64,000 nt of DNA, taken from NCBI RefSeq assembly GCF_954871325.1, contig NC_088777.1, positions 33,581,366-33,645,365 of the forward strand, in the 5' to 3' direction. The translations under genes and the position numbers were made by a program. Below the pieces are notes generated by a model. The model ran no database searches. It saw nothing but the letters and a program-made list of their open reading frames with translations, and was not told where the DNA came from. Below are positions 37,451-49,372 of this stretch, in pieces. The stretch comes from Gordionus sp. m RMFG-2023 (lineage: Eukaryota > Nematomorpha > Gordioida > Chordodea > Parachordodidae). Numbering within the stretch: the stretch's first letter is position 1; every line of letters starts with the position of its first letter.

Positions 37451-38639
37451 CAAAAGAAAGATCCCATACTTAAAAAAGATCTACCACACATATTGCATCG
37501 GTATGGCAGACTATTGTTTTTTTCTACCCGCATTATGAAGTTGCAAAATGTATATTGTATTCATGACGATACTAATTGGTTATTTAGACCAGAGACCTGC
37601 AAAGGTACCATTTGCACGGCCCGGCTCGAATTTTTTTTAAAAAATGATTCAGACAAAACTCATTCACAAGTTACTTAAACATTTTGAAAAATATTCATTT
37701 TAAAAAAAAGACTGGATATTAAATAATCGGAACCAGCTATTTTAAAATATCTTTAAAAAAATGATATATTCATTTTTAAAAAAATAACATAAAAAAGGAT
37801 TGATTCATTTTATTTATTATTATATTGAATTTGTTTAATGTAATTTTTTAAATTATTATTTTAATTATTTATGCTTATTAACCCATGCTATAAATGAAAA
37901 AAAAACACAAATTTAGAATTTTTATATAAATTATACCCCTCATATATATTTTTTAATAATATTTTATTTTTTTGTTATTAAATTTTATTTGTACATGTTA
38001 TTTTATTTTATAGGTATATAAATTAAAATATAAATCATTTTTTTCTTTTAAGCTAAAGATATTTAGATAAATAATCTTTCATTAACTCAACATTTTATTT
38101 CTTTATTTTTTCATACAATTTGATTTAAATATTAATTAATTTTTTTTATTAAATATTTTTAAAGGTGGTTTTATTAATATTAAGTATTATTTATGAATTT
38201 TTAAATGTGTTTTTTTTAAATATTAATATCAGATAGCTTCAGAGGTAATTTGCATTGTTCAAATTTTTAAAATAGAAAAATTTCGTCCAGGATCGTATTT
38301 TCAAAAAAAAAAATTAGGCCTGGCAAGGATTGTTTTAAAAATATTTAGACATAATCCGTGATTTATATACTCGGGGCCGGCCCGTCCCGGACTTTTTTAA
38401 TGTTTTTTTTGGTCTAACCACCATCTTTCAATCGCTTAAGTTGTTATTGATATTTCTATCTTCAATATCAACAAAGATTTTACCTTATAATAATATATAT
38501 ATATACATTTTGTTTTACATATTATGATTTGATAAGAATTTTAAATCTTCTTTGTAAATAAATCATTTTTGAAGAATTCTTTTGAGAATTTTATTATAAA
38601 TAAACAATCTTTTAACTAAATCGTTTATAGTTTTTTTTA

Positions 38640-40990
38640 ATCATCTTTAAAATTATCTATTTTTTTAGTATATTAAAAGATGTTGTTTTTTCTAAATAAT
38701 ATTTTACAAATATTTATATCTTTTTTATGTTATTTTATATGATCTTTTTAACGAAAATATTTTAATGTGACAATTGTCATATTTGATTTTTGAAACTTTT
38801 TGACATAAAGGGTAAAATAATATTTATATTGTAAAGATGTTAAATTATAAATTCAATGAAGATGTTCCTTGAAAAACTGGCAATTATCATAATCAATATT
38901 TTTAAAATATTAGATTTTTTTGACGCTATTTAAAACATGCTAAATTACAATTTCAATTAAGATGTAACATATAAAAGTGACAATTGTTATAATCGTTGTT
39001 TTTAAAATTTTTTTGATGTAAATGGGCTAAATATTGCTAAAATGTTTAAATAAAGCTTCAGTGAAGATGTACCCTAGATAAGTGACAACTGCCATAATCG
39101 TCATTTATAAAGGTTTTTGAATTTTTTTAATGCAAATGGGTAAAAATATATATTGTAAACATGTTAAATTAAAATTTCATGAAGATGTACCATGGAAAAG
39201 TGACAATTGTCATAATCGTTATTTTAAGTTTTTTGACGCAAATGGGCAAAAATATAGATTGCGTACATGTTAAAATAAAACTTCAGTGAAGATGTATAGA
39301 TAAGTAGCAATTGTCATAATCGTTATTTTTAAAGTTTTTTGAAATTTTTTGACCCAAATCGGTTAAAATATATTGTAAAAATGTCAAATTTAAATTTCAT
39401 GAAGATGTAGGAAAGTGACATTTGTCATAATCGTAATTTTTTAACATTTTTGAAATTTTTTGACACAAAAGGGTAAAAATATATTTATATTGTAAAGATG
39501 TTAAATCATAAATTCAATTCATTGGAACAATTATCAAAATCGGTATTTTTAAACATATTAGATTTTTTTGACGCTAATGGACAAAAATATGTATTTTTAA
39601 CATGTTAAATTAAAATTCAATTAAGATGTAACATATAAAAGTGACAATTGTCATAATCGTTATTTTTAAAGTTTTAAATTTTTTTTGATGTAAATGGGCT
39701 AAAATAAATATTGCTAACATGTTTAAATAAAATATCATTGAATATGTACCCTAGATAAGTGACAATTGTCATAATCGTTATTTTTAAAGTTTATTGAATT
39801 TTTTTGCCGCAAATGGGTATAAATATAGGTTGTTTATTGTCACTTTCCTACATCTTCATGAAATTTAAATTTGACATTCTTACAATATATTTTAACCCAT
39901 TTGGGTCAAAAAAAATAAAAAAACTTTGAAGTTTTATTTTAACATTTACGCAATCTATATTTCTTCCCAGTCAATAAAATTCAAAAATCTTAAAATAACG
40001 ATTATGACAATTTTCATGAAATTTAATTTAATATGTTTACAATCTATATTTTAACCCATTCGTCAAATAAATTCACAAAAACTTTAAAAATGACAAATAT
40101 GACTTGTCACTTTTATATGCTACATCTTCATGAAATTTTAAATTAATATGTTTACAATATATATTTTTATCCATGTTAAAAAAATTCAAAAAACTTTAAA
40201 AAAAACGATTATGACAATTGTCACTTATCTATAGTACATCTTCACTGAATTTTAATTTAACATGTTTACAACCAACCTATATTTATACCTATTTGCGTCA
40301 AAAAAATTCTGTAAACTATAAAAATAACGATTATGACAATTGTCACTTATCTAGGGTACATCTTCACTGAAGTTTTATTTAAACATGTTAGCAATACTTA
40401 TTTTCCCCATATACATCAAAAAAATTTAAAAAACTTTAAAAATAACGATTATGACAATTGTCACTTTTATATGTTACATCTTAATTGAAATTTTAATTTA
40501 ACATGTTAAAAATACATAATTTTTGTCCATTAGCGTCAAAAAAATCTAATGTTTAAAAATATCGAATATGATAATTGCCAATTTTCCAAGGAACATCTTC
40601 ATTTAATTTATAATTTAACATCTTTACAATATAAATATTATTTTACCCTTTTGTGTCAAAAATGTCTAAAAATATCGAATATGACAATTGTCACATTAAA
40701 ATATTTTCCTTAAAAAGATCATATAAAATAACATAAAAAAGTTTAATATAAATAATTTTAAAAAAGTTATTTATAAAAACCCAATTCTTTTAATATACAA
40801 AAAAATATATAATTTTACAAAGATGATAAAAAAGCTATAAGATTGTTTATTTATAATAAAATTCTCAAAAAATTTCCTCAAATACAAAGAAAATTTAATT
40901 CTTATCAAATGTTCAAAAATCTTTTTCAAAAGATTTTTTTTGCTTAAAATTTTGGACATGAAAATCACTAATAAATTGTAGCAAAAATAA
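38640..40990. repeat. Large palindrome of about 110-bp units, each with GACAATTGTC
   Basis: About ten direct units run from 38769 to 39835, then about seven inverted units run to 40690, with the centre near 39835. Each unit holds GTGACAATTGTCATAATCG, a TTTTTGACGCAAATGGG-like block, a TTGTAAACATGTTAAATTAAA-like block and CATGAAGATGTACC. GACAATTGTC is itself a perfect 10-bp palindrome, so its sites recur about every 110 bp on both arms. Outer flanks (38640-38760 and 40700-40990) also pair. No open frame of interest was found. Confidence 0.85.
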
Positions 40991-42037
40991 TATTACAATA
41001 GCAGCATATTATTTTTTTTTATTAAAAAAAACATCAAATAATAATAATATAATATAAATTATTATGTTTAAAAAAAAATTTAAAAACAAAAAAAATATTT
41101 ATTATATTCTTTTAAAATATTTAAATAAATAAATTTTGGCTCAAAATTAGACTCGAGCCAACTCCTGAGCCGGCTTGAGCCAATTCCTGAGCCAGATTGA
41201 GCCAACTTTTGGGCCGGCTTGAGCCAACTACTGAGCCAGCTTGAGCCAACTCCTGAGCCAGCTTGAGCCTAAGCCAATTTTTCGGCTCCGACCTCGAGGT
41301 TCGGAGCCGTAAAAACTCGGCTTAACACTACTACGCGCCCTCTATCAAAGAAGTTTAATTCATAAAAAATTAAAGCATAAACATATTAAGCTCATTAAAA
41401 AGAATCAAAAAATGTTAACATTAAGTTTATAAATTATTTATAACTTATTGGGATTTAAAAAAATACATTAATTACTTCTTTTTTTGACTAAAATGTGCCC
41501 TCGGTAGTAGACATATAGTTGATAATCCTCTATTATTTAAAATTGGTTAAAAAATATTAAGTAAATGCCACTTTATGGACGTATTTGTTAATATTTTAAT
41601 AAATTTTACTAATAAATGCTTTTAATAATAAATCTAAATAATAATTTGCTCAATTCTTTAACGCCATCTATTTTTTTGAATACTTTATTAAAAATATTAT
41701 TATCTATCCCACAATGGATGTAATCTTATGATATCTTTTTTTCTCTTTTTTACGTGTTTTTAGGAATGCTATTTTTTTTACTGTTAAATTTTTAATACCA
41801 GTATATTTTAGATATTATTACAAACTACTATTATTTTAAGATATAATATACCAACAAGAGGTGGTGCGACAATAATATATAAAATCCTAATTGCTTTCAT
41901 CATATCACTCTGGTCTTTATTTTATAATTACAAAATCTTTCATTTCTAATATGGCATCCTTGCATAATTATTTTTTCTAAAAAATTTTAGTGTTTTTATT
42001 TTATCAATTTATATAACATAATAAATTTTGATATAAT

Positions 42038-42218
42038 TATACTAATTAAGTTTATTTGACTGGCAATCACCTCATGAAATATATTAATATATGATTGATT
42101 TGTATCTATGACATTTATAGCATTGATAATATATATATATGACATTTATAGCATTGATAATATATATATATGACATTTATAACATTGATAATATATAATA
42201 TAAATCTCATTTATAACA
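42038..42218 (-). repeat. 3' LTR of the young Gypsy-type element, 181 bp
   Basis: On the minus strand it starts TGTTATAAATGAG and ends CTTAATTAGTATA. It holds three copies of an internal unit containing GACATTTATAGCATTGATAA, one more than the other LTR. Confidence 0.9.
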
Positions 42219-45200
42219 TATCCCCACACATATGATCTTACAATTCCTCAATAAGCCGATTTGTAGGTTTCCTGGCTCTTTGTGATTTCCGCGTTTCTAG
42301 TTTTCCGTTATCTTCCACATTTTCTAAAATCTCAACTATATCCGACTCTTTATTTTTTATATTTTCCTCTTCTCTCTCTGACTCCATATTTTCTCCATTA
42401 TCTTTCCCTGGCCCAGACTTCTCCATTTCTTTAGCTACCTCCCTTTTTCGAAGTTGATCCGCATGCTTTCGTATCATTCTATCCTTGCTTTCTACCAAAC
42501 AAGAATATCTGCCAGTTCTGAATTTTATAATTCCTTCTCTCCAACCTGAATTTATTTCATTATGCACCCATACCGGTTGTGCAATCTCAAATTCTCTCAT
42601 ATGACTATGTTCATCATGCGCTACTTTTTGTCTTATATTCGATCGTTCCATTTCATAACTAACATTAGGACGTAACCAATTCAATCCCGTTTTTAAATTT
42701 CGCCCCAATAATAACTTAGCCGGTGAACGTCCAGTTGATTGATGCTCACCCATTCTATATGCTAGCAAAACTTCTCCCATGGCTTCCTCGGGCTCCCTGA
42801 TGTCTTTCCTAGTTGCAAAATATCGACTCTTGAGGGTTCGTATCGTTCTTTCCGCTAAACCGTTCGTTTTTGGATGGTACGGTGTTGTATGTATCTATTT
42901 AATATTTTTCTCGAAACAAAATTTTCGAAATTCTCCAGAAATAAATTGAGGTTCATTATCTGATACGATTTGTCTAGGTGTTCCAAACCGTGCGAACCAT
43001 TTCCTTAAAACCCTGATCATTGTCGTGGACGTGGTCTCTCTCATTAACTCAACCTCAGCCCATTTAGTATGTGCATCAACTCCAACTAACCATGAATACG
43101 AATCAATAGGCCCCGCGAAATCCAAATGAATTCGTTCCCATGGTATATTAGATATGTTCCACGAATATAAAGGAACCTCCATAAAATTCGACCGATTACT
43201 TTGACAAGGCATACATTGACGAACATATTGTTCAATATCTTTATCGCAATTCGGCCACCAGCAATAATTCTAAAAATTGATTTCATAGCATTTATTCCTG
43301 GATGCCCTCTGTGTATAATCGTTAAAATTGATTTCCTCAAAATGGTTGGAATTACCAACCCCCCATTCCATTCAATAACATCATGATCTACTGACAATTC
43401 CTCTCTACGATTATAAAAACAAACTAACTCTGTATTTTTTTTCGCATCAAAATCCATCCATCCATGCTCAATGTTTTTAACTACTTTTTTAAACAAGCTA
43501 TCATTCCTTGTTTCCTTTTGGAGTTCAACTTGACTAATATTTATATCGTGCAAATTTATAGCTCTAATTTTTAACGCGTTTTTTTGATCATTATTTAATT
43601 TTATGCCATCTATTGGCATACTAGATAATGTATCAGCTACTTTATTATCTATTCCAGGAACATATTCAATATCAAAATCATATGCGGACATTTTCCAAAC
43701 CCAGCGCGTTAATCGACTATTGGATATTTTTGGTAGTTCCCGTTTATCACCAAATAATTTTTCCAAAGGTTTGTGATCTGTTCGTAATAAAAATTTTCGA
43801 CCAAAAATGAATGTATGAAATTTTTCCATACCAAACAAAAGTGCTCGTGCCTCTTTTTCTATTGGTGCATAATTTTTCTCTGACTCTAGAAGTGTTCGCG
43901 AGGCAAATGCGATTGGTCTGCTAATATCTATTTTCACTAAATGACATAACACAGCTCCAAAACCAGTGTTGGAAGCGTCACATTCCAATATAATTGGCAA
44001 GTTTGGCGAATATGGAATTAGCGTTTTATTTGTTGACAAAAGCTGTTTTATTTTATCAAATACCTCTTGTTCCTTGTCCGTCCAACCCCAGCAAGATTTA
44101 ATGCTTGTTAATTTATGCAGAGGAGCGGCAATTCCATGTAGATGTGGCAAAAATCTCTCGTGATAATTCACAAGTCCTAAAAAAGATCGTAATTGGTGTA
44201 TATTATTAGGAGTTGGTATCCTTCGAATAGCATCTATTTTTTCTTTCGCTGGATGTATTCCATATTTGTCTATTATGAAACCCAAAAAAGAAACTGATTC
44301 ATTTAAAAAACGTATTTTGGCCCATTTTGCCTTCATATCCACCTGTTTTAGTTTCATTAGTACTTTTTTTACGTTATTCAAATGTTCTACATCATTTTTC
44401 TTCGTTATGATAATATCGTCAAGATATACTCCAGTCATTTGGCAGTCTTGTAATAAATTGTCCATATATCTTTGAAATATGGTCGGCGCACTAGAAAGAC
44501 CGAAAGGCATACATTGATATTGGAAATAACCAATGTGGGTCGATATGGTTAAGTATTCTTTTGAACTTTCTTTTATTGGTAATTGTAAATATGCATCTTT
44601 CAAATCTATTACCGTAAATTTCAATCCATCTTTTAATTTGGTTAAAAGATCATCCACCGTTGGTATAATATGATAATCGTACAAAATATATGGGTTTAAT
44701 GTCACCTTAAAATCCGCACAAATCCTGATTTCTCCATTTGTTTTTCGTACGTTTACCGTTGGAGTGGCCCATGTCAATCGTTTTTGTGTTGGATCAATCC
44801 ATTCAATATTCCTGATTTAACCAATCTATCGAGTTCCATTTCAATTGGTTTTCGTAATGGAAAAGGTACTCTACGAGCTGGCCATGATTTCGGCCTTGCT
44901 GCCTCACTCAAATGTATGCTAACTTCTATATCATTCACCCGTCCAGGCTTGTCATCAAAAACACTAATAAATTCTGTTGTCATGCCAGCAATTTGTTTAT
45001 TGGTTGTCATAACCTCTTTATTTGTGATACTACGTATAGTCACTTGTCGTGAATAATGGAATATCATTTGAACGGGTCACCACAATCGGTAGTGATCTGC
45101 TTATCTTTCCAAGACGAACCCTCACCATAGTTTCACCCAGCACATCTAGCGGTTGGTTACCATATACTGATAAAGGTTTGGTTGGTCCAAGTTTGGGTCG

Positions 45201-46294
45201 GCCAATTTCATCCCAATATTGTTTCCCAATCACCGATACCTGTGCCCCCGTATCATAGTCAAATTCTATAGGTACTCCATTTATCCAAACAAATATCTTT
45301 GCACTATTTCTACCACTTTGGGAAATATTATTAATTGAATCTGATGAATCATTGTCATCTATATGCATAGCAATTAACTTCTGTCCCTTACAATATTTAG
45401 CATAATGCCCTACCTTTTGGCAATTATAACATTTTACCCTTGATGCAAAACATTGAAAAGGGGGATGAGTTCTTCCACATTTTGAGCATTTATTAAACTT
45501 ATACATATCATTATTGTTAAATTTATTGTTATCTCTAAACTTAAAATTATTATTATTGTAATAACTAAAATTACCCTTTTCTTTGTTATTATTATTATAT
45601 GAGTACTTTTGATTTGAAAAATTTTCTTGATTATTCTCTATCTGCTCCTTAGGTTTATTGACTTTTTTTACCATCATATTTGTCACTTCATCCTCAGCCC
45701 TTTCTATTGCCAAAGCCATATTTAAAACCTGTTGAAAACTCACCATTTCTCCTAAGTCATTTATTCCATCTGGAAATCTAGTGCGAATATCTTTCTCCAA
45801 TGCACTCATTTTGATTCCAGCCACCATCTGACCCCTCAATCTCCTATCTAGGTCAGATTCAAATTTACATTCTTGAGCCAATTTTTTAAGTCGAGCTGCA
45901 AACTCCGCAACTGATTCACCAACCCCTCTTTCTATCCGAATAAATTTAATTCTCGAGCTAAATAATGTTGAAATAGGCTTAAAAACTTTCTTACCAACTT
46001 CAATAATCTCTTCATAATTAAGATCTTTCAATATTTTTGGATAAACAAAGGACCTCATCTCTGCTAAATTACTAATACCCATATACGCAAATAATATTTT
46101 TTTTTGGTTTCATTATTTATTAATATACCTCTTATCTCCAACATATCATCAATATATTCAATTTAATCAGCAAAGTTGTTTTGATTATCGAAATTATCGA
46201 TTTGATCATAATGTTATAATTTTTTTCTTATTTATTCATAATTACTTTATTTTTGTCTTCTTTGTTCATAATAAATCATCGACAACGTCGCCAA

Positions 46295-46442
46295 TATACT
46301 AATTAAGTTTATTTGACTGGCAATCACCTCATGAAATATATTAATATATGATTGATTTGTATCTATGACATTTATAGCATTGATAATATATATATGACAT
46401 TTATAACATTGATAATATATAATATAAATCTCATTTATAACA
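46295..46442 (-). repeat. 5' LTR of the young Gypsy-type element, 148 bp
   Basis: It has the same ends as the 3' LTR but one fewer internal unit of about 33 bp. Outside that unit the two LTRs look almost identical by eye. Confidence 0.9.
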
Positions 46443-46553
46443 ATAATTACATCGTTAGTGTCATGGCTATATCTGCAAATTAACCAACATCTATTATTTG
46501 TATGGCAATGTAATTTAAGATTATTATGCTGAGAGCATAATATTTCATAATTT

Positions 46554-48283
46554 CAGTGGCGTCGCTAGGGGGGGCGCGCGCAGGGGCTCGAGCCCCCTGA
46601 AGGAATTTTTTTTAATGACTCCTTAATACCCCCTCGAACTAAAAATAAATTTTTTAAATTGCTCCCTGAACGATTTCTTTTATAATTCTATTGAGTAATA
46701 TATAGATTTATTTTATTATTTAAAAATTAATAAGGCTATCTAAATTTTTATTAAATGAATACTATTTTAATTATTAGATTAGATTAATACATTTAAATTA
46801 TATTTTCACTATGCCAACTTGCGATCAAATTCTGTGTTAAAAATAGAATATCAATATCACTCACTAAATATTAATTTGGCATTAACAGTAGAAGCTTAAT
46901 TGACTTTTATTATTTAAATTATTATATAACCCGAAGTAACAAATTTAGTATTGTAATTAGCCGAGTTTAACATCACTAATCAACTATATTATTGATTTTT
47001 AAATTTAATTATCATGTCTCTTTCTAAAATTATTTTCAAGGTCCAAATCCAAATAAGTATAAGAGATTTATTTATAAAACGTAAGTAGATATATATTTTA
47101 TAATCCTCTATTATATATAATTATTTATAAAATATTAGGTAAAATGCCACTTTTGCAAACGTATTTGTCAGTTATATAATATATTACAGTTGATATTTTT
47201 AAAACTTTACTAATAAATGCTTTTGATAATAAATATAAGTAACAATTTGCATTCAATTATTTAACGCCATCTATTTATTTACAATATTAATATTATTAAA
47301 TATTTTATTATTCATCCCACAATGGATGTAATAAATTAGATATCTTTTCTTCTCTTTTTTTATGTGTTTTTAGAAAAGTTATTTTATTCTTCTTTGAAAA
47401 ACAGTTTTAAGTTAAATTTTTAATACGAATATATTTTAGATATTATTACAAACGACTATTATTTTAAGATATAATATACCAACTAGAGATGGTGCGACAA
47501 TAATATACAAAATTTTAATTGCTTTCATGTTATCACTCTAATTCTCATTTTATAATCACAAAATGTTTCATTTTTAATATGTCACCCTTGCCGTGTAAAT
47601 AACTCAAGCCCAATATATTTGCATATTTGTTTCATCAATTTATCTAAACATAATAAATTCTGATATGGGTTACCATCATGGGTGACATGGCGATGACTGT
47701 AAATTAACCAGCATCTATTATTTGTGTGGCTATGTAATTTAAGATTATTACTACAGCTGCTGAGAACATATGATTGCATATTTTAGATAATCAATAATGG
47801 TCAACTGTGTAGTAGTTTATGTATCATAAAAAATGGAAGATAATCTTTTATAAATTTAATATCTCACAATAATTTTCTCGATTATTTATCCACCTTACAT
47901 CATGTAAGAGGAAGCTCTAACTCCCATATTATTTTATGATTTGGATTGGTCGTTTATATTCTCTTCTTCAAGAATTGTTGAATTGGTAAAGCCTATAAAT
48001 TTCTTCTTATTAGTCCATTTTATAAAACAGTGTCTACTGTAATAAATAGATTTTGTATTATAAAAATATTATTTTTAGATATTATTAATTATTTATATGC
48101 TACTTTATTTTGTATGCAAAATATAATAAATGACAAAATATGAATTTCAGAATAATTGTTTAGAGTTAGCAAATTTTAAAAAAGTTCAATGTATTAATAT
48201 AAAACCCGGCCGAAGGCCCGCAAATTGGGATAAAAATTTTTTAGTTGAGCCCCCTGAGATTGTAAAGGCTAGCGACGCCCCTG
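46554..48283. mobile_element. hAT-like non-autonomous element, 1.73 kb, with perfect 8-bp TSD
   Basis: The ends are CAGTGGCGTCGCTAGG and GCTAGCGACGCCCCTG, inverted with one or two differences. The flanks are both CATAATTT (46546-46553 and 48284-48291). The right end carries a CCGGCCGAAGGCCCG block, also present near the left end of the MITE at 22036, whose termini are also similar. The interior is AT-rich without a transposase. It has inserted into an older copy of its own family. Confidence 0.9.
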
Positions 48284-48423
48284 CATAATTTAAATGAACT
48301 GTCTAGTCATTTATATATAATTAAAAATGGAGATAATCTATTTGAAATTTAATATCTCACAATAATTTTCTCTATTACTTATCTAGCTTCATAATGCCAT
48401 CTAGGTCTAACTACCATATAGTC

Positions 48424-48825
48424 GATAAATGATATCTACTGCTTCAAGGTAGTATCTATCAAATTTGTATTTTGTTTTTTTTCAGTTGGATAGGTACTAC
48501 CATATTTATTTATAATATATATTTGAAAAATCGTAATTTAAAGCGTCTATGGCCTAGTCGGCAAGGCGGCGCTTACCAATCCGATGGCTTTGGGTTCGAA
48601 TCCCAGCAAAGATCATTTTTATTCTAATCCAACTTGGTCGTTCCGTTCCGTCCTTAAGGGGGGGGTGATATTTAGGAGGCCGGACTCGACCATTTCATTT
48701 CGTTATAATATGTGTTAAATAATAAGGGTTTTATTACATTTTAATAAATTTTTGTCGATATTTAGCAAATTAGGTTGGTATTTAGAAAATTGCTATACTT
48801 TGATTTGGTAGTATCTATCATTAAC
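48424..48825 (+). mobile_element. tRNA-bearing TIR element, 402 bp, with 10-bp TSD
   Basis: The flanks are CCATATAGTC on both sides (48414-48423 and 48826-48835). The ends are inverted (GATAAATGATATCTACT and GGTAGTATCTATCATTAAC). The tRNA-like core at 48542-48612 has TGGCCTAGTCGGCAAGGCG and a perfect GGTTCGAATCCC B-box. It is followed by TTGGTCGTTCC and AGGAGGCCGGACTCGACCA, as in the copy at 32154. The two copies are clearly one family. Spacing between blocks is the same and divergence is modest. Confidence 0.9.
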
Positions 48826-49372
48826 CCATATAGTCCTTTGGGTTAGTCGTTTATATTATCCTCTATAAGAATTATTGACTTGGTTAGGCCCACAAATTTT
48901 TCTTTATTAGTCAATTCTATAGAACATTGTCTAAAATGGTAACACTATGTTATATTAGTTTAATGATTTTTTGTCATTGCAGGTTGCTAAGAAATATATT
49001 GCCCTGTGTGGTTTTTAAAAATCATTATCAATTGAAGTTAACCTTTTTTATCAATTCTTTAAGCAAAATTTCTTTCATATTCGCAATCGAAAATATTTAA
49101 ATAGTAATAAATGGATATATTGTATTAAAAAATATTATATTTAGAAATGTCTTGTATTGTTTTATTTTTATTATTTGTATGCATAATAAATGACAAAAGA
49201 CTAAATTCAGAATAATTGTTGAGATTTTGCAAATTTCAATTAATAAGTATAATATAATAATATAAAACCCGGCCGAAGACCCGCAATATTATGTGTATAG
49301 GGGTCTTCGCCTCCTATAAATTTTTTTTAAATTGAACCGACTGAGATTGTAAAGGTCAGTGACGCTCCTGGG

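Larger units (their letters stand above)
36874..41330. mobile_element. hAT-like non-autonomous element, 4.46 kb, with internal palindrome
   Basis: The flanks are CTACGCGC on both sides (36866-36873 and 41331-41338), a perfect 8-bp TSD as in hAT. The left end begins TACTGTTGTTAAACGACTG and the right end is CGGCTTAACACTA. Just inside the left end are four units of about 170 bp, each starting near TGTTGTTAAACG and carrying GAGCCAAGCCGGCTTAGCC-like text (36876, 37034, 37217, 37371). The right end has a short matching array of GAGCCAACTCCTGAGCC (41140-41280). The middle is a palindrome of roughly 110-bp units. No transposase was found. A same-type 220-bp element lies at 55321. Confidence 0.85.
42038..46442 (-). 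mobile_element. Young Gypsy-type LTR element, 4.4 kb, TSD ATAAT
   Basis: Short LTRs (42038-42218 and 46295-46442) and a perfect 5-bp TSD ATAAT (42033-42037 and 46443-46447) bound the element, which reads on the minus strand. Parts in order are gag with two zinc knuckles (about 45.0-46.1 kb), aspartic protease near 45.25 kb, reverse transcriptase with YLDD (about 44.1-44.8 kb), RNase H (about 43.7-44.1 kb) and integrase with zinc-binding and catalytic core regions (about 42.6-43.4 kb). A TGGCGACG primer-binding-like site follows the 5' LTR and a GTGGGGATA polypurine-like tract precedes the 3' LTR. It is broken, with only about three to five breaks. The LTRs are nearly identical apart from repeat number, so the insertion is recent. 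The layout fits Ty3/Gypsy, perhaps the Mag lineage. Confidence 0.92.
41500..49372. mobile_element. Old hAT-like element copy carrying three later insertions
   Basis: Sequence at 41510-42032 matches 47060-47590 in the younger copy (shared CAACAAGAGGTGGTGCGAC-like text). Sequence at 46448-46553 matches 47680-47780 (AACCAACATCTATTATTTG). Sequence at 48290-48413 with 48836-48950 matches 47790-48060. The right end near 49340-49372 (CTGAGATTGTAAAGGTCAGTG) resembles the younger copy's right end (48256-48283). The pieces therefore belong to one older copy split by the Gypsy-type element, the younger copy and a tRNA-bearing element. Its left end was not found. Confidence 0.65.

Noticed and set aside
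38769-40690. A CRISPR-like array (regular repeats and spacers)
   Set aside because: The units are similar over their whole length, with no unique spacers, and they invert at the centre. The setting is eukaryotic.
40771-40968. A Lys/Phe-rich open frame on the minus strand
   Set aside because: It lies in the palindrome flank and has low-complexity composition. The mirrored arm does not preserve it.
43201-45258. Several plus-strand open frames
   Set aside because: They are antisense to the minus-strand Gypsy-type element.
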